This document shows, one piece after another, positions 1-5,203 of a stretch of DNA of 10,700 nucleotides (its first letter is position 1; every line of letters starts with the position of its first letter). Below the pieces are notes generated by a model that worked only from the letters and a program-made list of their open reading frames with translations, ran no database searches and had not been told where the DNA came from. Origin of the DNA: CAYZEZ01 sp964477295 (lineage in GTDB: Bacteria > Bacteroidota > Bacteroidia > Bacteroidales > SM23-62); NCBI GenBank assembly GCA_964477295.1, contig CAYZEZ010000175.1:1-10700 (forward strand), written 5' to 3'. The translations under genes and the position numbers were made by a program.

Positions 1-1032
1 GGGATACCGGTCCGCGTCAGCAGTTGTGGAAAGGAAGAAACACACCTGCCCAAATCTGACGGGATTACAGCCCGTGTTGCAGCCATCCGGGGAGATAACC
101 TGGATTCAATGACCCGGGATGCCATCGATGCAATCGGAGGCATGCAAACAATTGTCAGCCAGGGTGAGACAGTCTTCATTAAACCCAACTTCGTGACTTT
201 CCCCTGGGCAGGTACCAATAATTGTTTTCATGGGGGAGAGTGTACCAAACCTGAAATTCTAATTGCTGTGGCGGAAGAATGTCTGAAGGTTGGTGCCGGC
301 AAAGTAATTATTGGAGAAGGTTCACATTTACCTTCCTTCGATTGGAGCAATGGAGTAACTTTTGATGGTAAAACAGACCTGGTTACCGCAGCAGGTCAGC
401 TAAGTTCGAAATATAGCGTGACAGTTTCCCTGGCATGCCTTGAGAATGATTCCCCTGCCTGGATTGAAGTGCCATCAAAAACTTCCCTCAACAGCATAGC
501 GATTTCAAGCCTGGTAGCTAATGCAGATAAGGTCATTTCTGTTCCTGTTGCAAAAACCCATTCATGGGCCCAACTTACATTGGCAGCAAAAAATTTCATT
601 GGAATTACTCCCTTGTCCAGATATGCCCAGCTCATAGATAACTCCTGGTGGAACCGCGGCACATTTGACCACAGGACTCCTCAGGCTATTGCGCAGGTTT
701 ATCTTGACATCGTTGATTACCTTAAACCCGATCTCTCGATCATCGATTTTTCAATCGGGATTGAAGGGAACGGGCCAACCAGGGACAATGGTGGTGCAAC
801 TCTTGATATGAAAGACCATATTGGATCCTGGGCTATTGTGGCCAGCACCGATATTATGGCTGCCGATGCCACAGCAGCACGGATCATGGATCATGATGTC
901 ATGCAGGTCAAGCAACTAACCATGGGTTTTAACATGGGACTTGGAGAAGTCAGGGAAGACTCTATTGAGGTCATGGGCGAAAAAATTGACAATATACGGG
1001 TACCCTTCAGAACCGCACGCCTGATGGGGTAG
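1..1032 (+). CDS. DUF362 domain protein (5' end outside the window)
   Basis: The reading frame is open from base 1, so the true start lies upstream. The first in-frame ATG (109) falls inside the conserved domain, because the preceding codons already read ARVAAIRGDNLDS, which is the usual first strand of DUF362. The first visible residues (VSSCGKEE) look like the end of a lipoprotein or other export signal, but too little is left to decide. DUF362 hallmarks in order are IKPNFV after the first strand, KVIIGEGS, VPVAKTHSWAQLTLAAKNF (the K-T-H...K-N block), DFSIGIEGNGPT, and DIMAADATAARIMDHD near the C-terminus. No C-terminal 4Fe-4S ferredoxin domain follows, although some family members have one. 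The biochemical role of DUF362 proteins is poorly defined, so none is proposed. It stops with TAG, and a palindromic element follows within about 60 bp. The family call is secure; the function is unknown. Confidence 0.88.
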   Translation, partial: GIPVRVSSCGKEETHLPKSDGITARVAAIRGDNLDSMTRDAIDAIGGMQTIVSQGETVFIKPNFVTFPWAGTNNCFHGGECTKPEILIAVAEECLKVGAGKVIIGEGSHLPSFDWSNGVTFDGKTDLVTAAGQLSSKYSVTVSLACLENDSPAWIEVPSKTSLNSIAISSLVANADKVISVPVAKTHSWAQLTLAAKNFIGITPLSRYAQLIDNSWWNRGTFDHRTPQAIAQVYLDIVDYLKPDLSIIDFSIGIEGNGPTRDNGGATLDMKDHIGSWAIVASTDIMAADATAARIMDHDVMQVKQLTMGFNMGLGEVREDSIEVMGEKIDNIRVPFRTARLMG

Positions 1033-1049
1033 TAATTACATATCCTTTC

Positions 1050-1106
1050 TTCGCCGTCTGGCTTCGCCGAACTCAGGAACTCGTTTCCCCGTAGCTAGCT
1101 GCGGGG
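1050..1106. repeat. REP-like palindromic element downstream of the DUF362 gene
   Basis: Two copies of TTCGCCG (1050-1056 and 1063-1069) and two copies of AACTC (1070-1074 and 1078-1082) precede a near-perfect palindrome at 1087-1106, CCCCGTAGCT/AGCTGCGGGG, whose only flaw is one T-G pair. It would fold into an 8-bp stem with a CTAG loop. A T-run of the kind expected for an intrinsic terminator is missing on the plus strand; an A-run (about 1121-1127) follows instead. Compact GC-rich palindromes in an AT-richer spacer are typical of bacterial REP elements, so I read it as REP-like. A role in ending the DUF362 transcript is possible. Confidence 0.5.
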
Positions 1107-1133
1107 TTAGCGAGCGCAATAAAAAAATACATA

Positions 1134-1150
1134 AGGAATCGATGATTCCT
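1134..1150. repeat. Short perfect inverted repeat
   Basis: AGGAATC and GATTCCT are perfect inverted arms separated by GAT. It sits between the REP-like element and the ester-cyclase remnant. It could be a protein-binding site or a chance palindrome; nothing near it favours either. Confidence 0.3.
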
Positions 1151-1167
1151 AGCAACTTGCTGCGTGA

Positions 1168-1446
1168 AGAGTCAATATTTCATTAAAAATTCATTGGATT
1201 ATATTCAGTAATGAAATATTTGATATTGAAGCCATTACCACAAAAGGTAACTTTCATGGTGTCCCGACCAGGGAACGTGAGTTTACCTTCAACCTCATTT
1301 CCATAATGCAGATGGAGAAAGGGAAAATTGACGAAGAATGGCAGGAAGACAATAAGCTGGGATTTGTCCGGCAAATGGTAATGACGTTAGCTCCGGGGAA
1401 CCAGAGAATTTATCAGGTCTACTGTACCTGGGGTTGGATTCAGTAA
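1168..1446 (+). pseudogene. Decayed C-terminal half of a SnoaL-like / ester cyclase protein
   Basis: The plus-strand frame running from just after a TGA (1165-1167) to TAA (1444-1446) encodes a recognisable C-terminal part of the SnoaL-like (NTF2-fold, 'ester cyclase') family. It reads KGNFHGVPTREREFTFN, then LISIMQMEKGKIDEEWQ, then DNKLGFVRQM. This matches the family pattern of G-x-F-x-G-[IV]-P-x-x-x-R, I-x-x-[IM]-x-x-G-K-I-x-E-x-W and D-x-L-G-[LF]-x-x-Q. No ATG, GTG or TTG start lies upstream of this block in frame except poor candidates such as GTC-preceded codons after the stop, and the N-terminal half of the fold (roughly the first 60 residues) is not found in any frame nearby. The simplest reading is a truncated gene remnant. 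A frameshift or sequencing error further upstream is less likely because no matching N-terminal piece was seen. Family members act on small hydrophobic substrates; no activity is expected here. Confidence 0.6.
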
Positions 1447-1462
1447 AAGTTGTATCTCAATG

Positions 1463-1498
1463 GGTCCGGATACTGTTGTTTATTAAAGTATCCGGACC
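1463..1498. terminator. Strong 11-bp stem-loop between convergent genes
   Basis: GGTCCGGATAC (1463-1473) and GTATCCGGACC (1488-1498) are perfect inverted arms with a 14-nt AT-rich loop. The structure lies just after the stop of the ester-cyclase remnant (plus strand) and about 150 bp beyond the rubrerythrin stop (minus strand). No good U-run follows on either side, only AGTTT on the plus strand. It may be a bidirectional transcript end or an RNA-stabilising hairpin. The stem itself is certain; the termination role is inferred. Confidence 0.5.
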
Positions 1499-1651
1499 AG
1501 TTTAACAAATCTTCTCAGTCACCAGGAGAAAATCAATTCTTGCTTATTGTTACTTTTGATATTAATGCAATGTACTTTGTAATTCATCGGAATAAATATT
1601 GAAATCCAGGATATAATATACAATGTATCGGCAACTGATTCCTGTAGTATT

Positions 1652-2230
1652 CTAATAGTTCTCTTCTCTTACCTGCATATATGATTTGGGATGTAAACAG
1701 GCCGGACAGGTTTCGAGTGCCTCCTCAGATTCATATACATATCCGCAGTTTATGCATTTCCACCAGACTTTGCCATCCTTCATGAATACTTTGTCTTCGG
1801 AGAGGTTTTGCAGGAGTTTTAAATACCTGCGTTCATGTTCGGCTTCCACTTTTGAAATCATTTTGAAGGCAGCTGCAACTTCCGGGAATCCTTCTTCTTT
1901 AGCAATTTCAGCAAAAGCAGGGTAGAGGTCGGCCCATTCTTCGTGCTCGCCCTCAGCTGCAGCTTTCAGGTTTTCTTTTGTTGTCCCGATGATTCCGGCA
2001 GGATAACTGGCCACAATTTCAACCATGCCTCCTTCCAGGAATTTAAAGAAGCGCTTTGCATGTTCCTTCTCCTGGTTTGCAGTTTCCTGGAAGATGGCAG
2101 CAATCTGCTCGTAGCCCTCTTTTTTTGCAACTTTTACGAAGAATTCATAACGGTTCCTGGCTTGTGATTCGCCAGCAAATGCTTTTAATAAGTTCTGTTC
2201 TGTTTTGGTCCCTTTTAATGAATTTGCCAT
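1652..2230 (-). CDS. rbr: Rubrerythrin
   Basis: This is a cytoplasmic non-haem di-iron peroxidase that reduces hydrogen peroxide to water, taking electrons through its own rubredoxin-like centre. The 192-residue length is normal for a classical rubrerythrin. The ferritin-like four-helix domain (about residues 5-145) carries the expected iron ligands: E21 in GESQARNRY, E54-x-x-H57 (EKEH), E95/E98 in EGEHEEW, and E129-x-x-H132 (EAEH). The C-terminal rubredoxin-like knuckles are C159-x-x-C162 and C175-x-x-C178 with the usual short spacing. The start MANSLKGTKTEQNL is the family start. The gene sits 20 bp downstream of the flavin reductase-rubredoxin gene on the same strand. They are therefore probably co-transcribed, and that protein is a plausible electron donor. 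No strong terminator was seen directly after the TAG stop. The function call is very secure. Confidence 0.96.
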   Translation of the reverse strand: MANSLKGTKTEQNLLKAFAGESQARNRYEFFVKVAKKEGYEQIAAIFQETANQEKEHAKRFFKFLEGGMVEIVASYPAGIIGTTKENLKAAAEGEHEEWADLYPAFAEIAKEEGFPEVAAAFKMISKVEAEHERRYLKLLQNLSEDKVFMKDGKVWWKCINCGYVYESEEALETCPACLHPKSYMQVREENY

Positions 2231-2250
2231 GACTTGATATTATTTTTAGG

Positions 2251-2928
2251 TTAAACTTTATAAAAATCTTCTTTATCTGCACCGCATACAGGACATTTCC
2301 AATCGTCCGGCAGATCAGCGAACTTTTCATCCTCCTTGTTATCATCGTAAATGTACCCGCAAACGGAGCATTGGTATTTAGCAGCTTCTTCCAGGGTGGG
2401 TTTGCTTTCCAGTTTCGATTTGTCGATATAGGTAGGAGCATTTTTTGGGGCAAGGCCTTTTTTGACCTTCCGATAATACCCATAGGTAAGTGGATCGGGT
2501 TTTTCGTCCACGATTTCTGCCTGGATCAATTCTCCAATGAAGATCCAATGTGTACCCACATCGAATTTTTCAACCAGTTTGCATTCCAGGTAGGCAATGC
2601 AATCGTTGAGTACAATCGGAGCACCCGTTTCACCGTATTTCAGGTTCATGCCTTCAAGCTTATTAAAATCCTTTCCACTTTTGTAGCCAAATCTGCCAAT
2701 AAGCTCCGAATCAGCTTCTTGTTGTAATACCGATATGGCAAAATTACCGTGCTTTTCAATCAAGGAACTTGTGAAGTTATCCTTGTTGCAGCAGGCTGCA
2801 AACTTAGCAGGTTCTGCAGTTACCTGGAATACGGTATTGGAAATAAATCCATTGCCATTTTCTTTATTCCCGGTAGTTACAACATACAATCCATAACTGA
2901 TTTTGAACAGGGCTTCGTAGTTTATCAT
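2251..2928 (-). CDS. hrb: Flavin reductase-rubredoxin fusion (high-molecular-weight rubredoxin, Hrb-like)
   Basis: This is a cytoplasmic electron carrier that joins an FMN-binding flavin reductase-like domain to a rubredoxin, passing NAD(P)H electrons to iron-type acceptors. The domain at about residues 1-155 begins MINYEALFKISYGLYVVTT, followed by NGFISNTVFQVTAEP, a standard flavin-reductase N-terminal pattern. A linker of about 30 residues leads to a complete rubredoxin at about 184-225, with C187-x-x-C190 (CSVCGYIYD) and C212-x-x-C215 in LPDDWKCPVCGADKEDF. The Moorella Hrb protein has this architecture and is known to feed a flavodiiron protein. Here the neighbour is rubrerythrin, 20 bp downstream, so peroxide reduction is the likely outlet. 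The upstream side is 627 bp without a gene and presumably holds the promoter, but no confident -7/-33 pair was found. The 225-residue length fits the family. The name follows architecture; the redox partner is inferred. Confidence 0.92.
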   Translation of the reverse strand: MINYEALFKISYGLYVVTTGNKENGNGFISNTVFQVTAEPAKFAACCNKDNFTSSLIEKHGNFAISVLQQEADSELIGRFGYKSGKDFNKLEGMNLKYGETGAPIVLNDCIAYLECKLVEKFDVGTHWIFIGELIQAEIVDEKPDPLTYGYYRKVKKGLAPKNAPTYIDKSKLESKPTLEEAAKYQCSVCGYIYDDNKEDEKFADLPDDWKCPVCGADKEDFYKV

Positions 2929-3270
2929 AGAATTAGGTTTAGTTGGTTGGGGTATGTTCAGGCAAGGTCTTGAATGGAACTCATTGCCATCTGGTAAAAA
3001 TAATTATTTGAGACGGATCCTCAAAATGGTATAATTTTATAACCATATCAAACGGACAGGATAGAAATAACAGCACTTGAACAGGGCACTGATCCAGGTA
3101 GCCGATATTTATTTACCAGTCAGGAGGGATCGACCAACATGATAAATTCCAGAAGGTATTTCGTGAGTCATGCACCGAATTCCATTTATGATCATATCAC
3201 ACCGGGGGATTAGAATTCAGGGCATTAAATGAAAATATGGTCGTTTGTGATGTGCCATCGACGATCAATT
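2929..3270. other. Non-coding leader region of the hrb-rbr unit
   Basis: No convincing gene lies here. The part next to 2928 must contain the promoter of the flavin reductase-rubredoxin gene on the minus strand. A short inverted repeat, ATGGT (3026-3030) and ACCAT (3042-3046) around an AT-rich core, lies about 100 bp upstream of that start and could be an operator for a peroxide or redox regulator, though 5-bp arms are weak evidence. A 24-codon open frame (3139-3213) preceded by AGGAGG was noted, but it has no recognisable content. Confidence 0.4.
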
Positions 3271-3512
3271 GGCGATTAGCGACTTCTGGCTGGTGATTAG
3301 CGGCTTCTATTTTGCCAACTACTGATTAGCGATTTCCGACTGGCGATTTCCGATCGCTGCCAGGCTAACCCCTGGCTGCCTGTAAGCGACTTCCGATCGC
3401 TGCCAGGCTAACCCCTGGCTGCCTGTAAGCGACTTCCGATCGCTGCCAGGCTAACCCCTGGCTGCCTGTAAGCGACTTCCGACCGCCGCCAGGCTAACGC
3501 TGACTGCCTGTC
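3271..3512. repeat. Tandem repeat array with a 43-bp unit and degenerate shorter units
   Basis: Three perfect copies of a 43-bp unit begin at 3351, 3394 and 3437, and a diverged, shortened fourth begins at 3480. Each unit contains two small inverted repeats: GCCAGG-6 nt-CCTGGC (for example 3359-3376), and AGCGA-7 nt-TCGCT spanning the junction to the next copy (for example 3385-3401). Upstream, 3271-3350 has degenerate shorter units sharing GATTAGCG (at 3274, 3295 and 3324) followed by a GACTTC/GATTTCC-like word, clearly related to the AAGCGACTTCCGA part of the 43-bp unit. The period is not a multiple of three and the array lies between genes, so it is non-coding. The copies are contiguous with no unique spacers, so it is not a CRISPR. 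The identity of three copies suggests recent expansion. Function is unknown. Confidence 0.9.
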
Positions 3513-3555
3513 CCCAAATTATAAACTTATGGAATCACAGACACGCAGACTCTTC

Positions 3556-4056
3556 TCAATTCCCTCCTCTTCCGCGCTGTCTTTGTGAATCCTGAGGTGC
3601 CCCCCTTTCCTGCCCCTGTCCCTGTCTTTGTTGCTGACGTGCCTGCATTCTTTCTTCCATCAGTTGGTTGTATTTCTTCATCTGGGCATCAGTAAGCACT
3701 TCTTTGTATTTCTCATCTTTCAGTTTCCTTTGTTCCTGCATCTTGGTGCGCATGGCTTCACGGTCAAAATTACCATTTCCAGCCCGAAACTTTGCGCGTT
3801 CGGTTTGCATCTTTCTATACCATTCGAGCTCGATATCAAGGAGCTTTTCTTTTTGCTGGTCTGTGCATTCAAGGGTTTCGGCCAGGTTGTTAACCCTTTC
3901 TTTTACATTCTCTTCAGTCATCTGCCCGCCATACTGCCCGCGACCTTGTCCCTGTCCCTGACCCTGATCCGGCCGTTCCTGGGCAACCAGCGGCAACATG
4001 AACAGTGCAAGCATTATCATGAGTAATGCAATTTTCAGATGAATCATATTTTTCAT
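3556..4056 (-). CDS. Secreted Spy/CpxP-like LTxxQ protein with Gly/Gln/Arg-rich ends
   Basis: This is a small exported protein of 166 residues from the chosen start. ATG at 4056 is preferred over the ATG at 4089 because GGAGG (plus-strand CCTCC at 4065-4069) lies 8 nt before it, and because it gives a clean signal peptide, MKNMIHLKIALLMIMLALF then MLPLVAQ, with cleavage likely after AQ. The mature protein has a Gly/Gln-rich segment (GQGQGQGRGQYGG) and a helical core with two LTxxQ-like motifs, LECTDQQKEKL and LTDAQMKKYNQL. A charged helix carrying RTKMQEQRKLKDEKY lies between them. The tail is rich in Q, R and G. Spy and CpxP are periplasmic envelope-stress proteins that bind unfolded proteins or modulate sensor kinases; the same general role is only inferred here. 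The gene stands alone, divergent from the ABC cluster. It could also be filed as a Bacteroidota DUF4890-type protein. Confidence 0.78.
   Translation of the reverse strand: MKNMIHLKIALLMIMLALFMLPLVAQERPDQGQGQGQGRGQYGGQMTEENVKERVNNLAETLECTDQQKEKLLDIELEWYRKMQTERAKFRAGNGNFDREAMRTKMQEQRKLKDEKYKEVLTDAQMKKYNQLMEERMQARQQQRQGQGQERGAPQDSQRQRGRGGN
3941..3970 (-). repeat. 6-bp microsatellite in the Spy-like gene
   Basis: The segment coding for the Gln-Gly run just after the signal peptide consists of imperfect CCCTGT/CCCTGA hexamers on the plus strand. A related short run occurs near 3608-3628 in the C-terminal part of the same gene. Since the period is a multiple of three, slippage would change the length of the low-complexity linker without breaking the frame. 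Confidence 0.5.
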
Positions 4057-4312
4057 TTTAATATCCTCCGGAATTTTATATTTGAACAAACGAACAAATT
4101 AACAAAATAAATGTGTAATAGATTGTGACATTTAGACGTCATAACTGGCAAAAGGTTTAATTTGTTTAAGGAAACCATTATCAAATATTAAACCATTTTT
4201 AATTAAAGGAGTCAAATACCTGAAATCTCCCCTACATAAGGAAAGGTTGTAATCGAACTGAATATTTGGCGTCTATATTTTATAAATTGCAATTCCTAAA
4301 ATATATTGAGAT
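4057..4312. promoter_or_regulatory. Divergent intergenic region between the Spy-like gene and the ABC cluster
   Basis: This AT-rich region must serve both directions. It holds a perfect inverted repeat, GGTTTAAT (4154-4161) and ATTAAACC (4187-4194), and a direct repeat AAACCATT (4172-4179 and 4190-4197) with 18-bp period, overlapping the right arm. A T-run follows at 4196-4200. These could be operator sites for a shared regulator or a weak transcript end; AT-rich chance repeats are also possible. No exact Bacteroidota TAnnTTTG -7 box with a matching -33 TTTG was found on either strand. Confidence 0.4.
4065..4069 (-). promoter_or_regulatory. Shine-Dalgarno site of the Spy-like gene
   Basis: The minus strand reads GGAGG followed by ATATTAAA and then ATG. 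The 8-nt spacing is ideal and decides the start at 4056 rather than 4089. Such a strong site stands out because the other genes in this window mostly have A-rich leaders. Confidence 0.7.
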
Positions 4313-5203
4313 TTGGAAATTAAGATAAGCAATCTGAGCAAAGTATATTCAGGGGGGAACAAGGCACTCGATGATGTAAACCTGACAATAAAGGAAGGCA
4401 TGTTTGGCCTTCTCGGACCAAACGGCGCAGGCAAATCCACCCTGATGCGTATCCTGGTAACAATCATGCAGCCCACTTCAGGTGAGGTCCTGATCAATGG
4501 CAGGGATATCAATAAACAAAGAAAAGAGGTCCGCAAGATGCTGGGATACCTTCCCCAGGATTTCAGGTTCTTTGCCAGGCTTCGCTCATGGGAGTTCCTC
4601 GATTATGCCGCCCGGCTGGCAGGGATGACATCCGGAAAAGAGAGGCGTGAACAGGTTGACAGGATGTTACAGGATGTTGGGCTCTTCCATGTGCGGAACA
4701 GGATGGCCAATAAACTGTCGGGTGGAATGAAAAGGCGGCTCGGTATTGCCCAGGCACTGATCTCTTCTCCTTCAATTATTATAGTGGATGAGCCAACTAC
4801 GGGTCTTGATCCTGAAGAGCGCATACGATTCAGAAACCTCCTTTCGGATTTAAGCAATACCGGTACTATCATAATATTATCGACACATATAGTAGGTGAT
4901 ATCTCCAGCACCTGCAACCAGATGGCCCTTCTGAATGAAGGTAAACTGGTATATGATGGAGCTCCGGATGTTCTTGTGGCTAATACAAAAGGATATGTAT
5001 GGCATGCAAAGGTTGACCAGGATCAATATGACCAATTAAAAGTGAATTTGCCGATTATCTCTACTATACCTTCCGGAACAGGTTGGGAGATCCAGTTCGT
5101 CGGGGAAAAACCTTCAGGCCTGGAGGCTGATGAAATTCATCCTAACCTTGAGCATGCATATGTGCACTTCATGGAAAATAAACTTAACCACTGGAACCTT
5201 TGA
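4313..5203 (+). CDS. ABC transporter ATP-binding protein (ABC-2 exporter type)
   Basis: This is the cytoplasmic ATPase that drives the permease encoded immediately downstream. All nucleotide-binding motifs are intact in the 296-residue product: Walker A GPNGAGKST (35-43), Q-loop Q82 in GYLPQDF, signature LSGGM (135-139), Walker B IIIVDE (155-160), D-loop TGLDP (163-167) and the H-loop H192 in LSTH. After about residue 215 a C-terminal extension of roughly 80 residues follows, common in ATPases paired with ABC-2 permeases. The start is TTG: an in-frame TGA lies only two codons upstream, and TTG gives MEIKISNLSKVY, the normal beginning of such proteins. Its stop overlaps the start of the permease by 4 bp (TTGA), so the two are translationally coupled. 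The substrate cannot be read from the sequence. Confidence 0.95.
   Translation: MEIKISNLSKVYSGGNKALDDVNLTIKEGMFGLLGPNGAGKSTLMRILVTIMQPTSGEVLINGRDINKQRKEVRKMLGYLPQDFRFFARLRSWEFLDYAARLAGMTSGKERREQVDRMLQDVGLFHVRNRMANKLSGGMKRRLGIAQALISSPSIIIVDEPTTGLDPEERIRFRNLLSDLSNTGTIIILSTHIVGDISSTCNQMALLNEGKLVYDGAPDVLVANTKGYVWHAKVDQDQYDQLKVNLPIISTIPSGTGWEIQFVGEKPSGLEADEIHPNLEHAYVHFMENKLNHWNL

Noticed and set aside
1183..1374. 63-codon minus-strand open frame
   Set aside because: The plus strand of the same interval reads as a SnoaL-like remnant, which explains the sequence better.
2145..2483. 112-codon minus-strand frame spanning the hrb-rbr junction
   Set aside because: It is out of frame with both genes, overlaps both, and its translation has no rubredoxin or other recognisable pattern.
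3139..3213. 24-codon open frame preceded by AGGAGG about 11 nt upstream
   Set aside because: The predicted peptide has no recognisable features, the spacing is long, and most genes here do not depend on such sites; too weak for a gene.
3351..3512. Tandem repeats as a possible CRISPR array
   Set aside because: The copies are directly contiguous, with no unique spacers between repeats, and no cas gene is in the window.
3628..4026. 132-codon plus-strand open frame with hydrophobic content
   Set aside because: It is the complement of the Spy-like gene; its Leu/Phe-rich composition is the antisense of Lys/Glu/Gln-rich coding sequence.
4057..4312. Bacteroidota-type promoter boxes (TTTG and TAnnTTTG)
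   Set aside because: Near matches such as TAATTTG and TATTTTG have the wrong internal spacing, and no pair has the expected distance.
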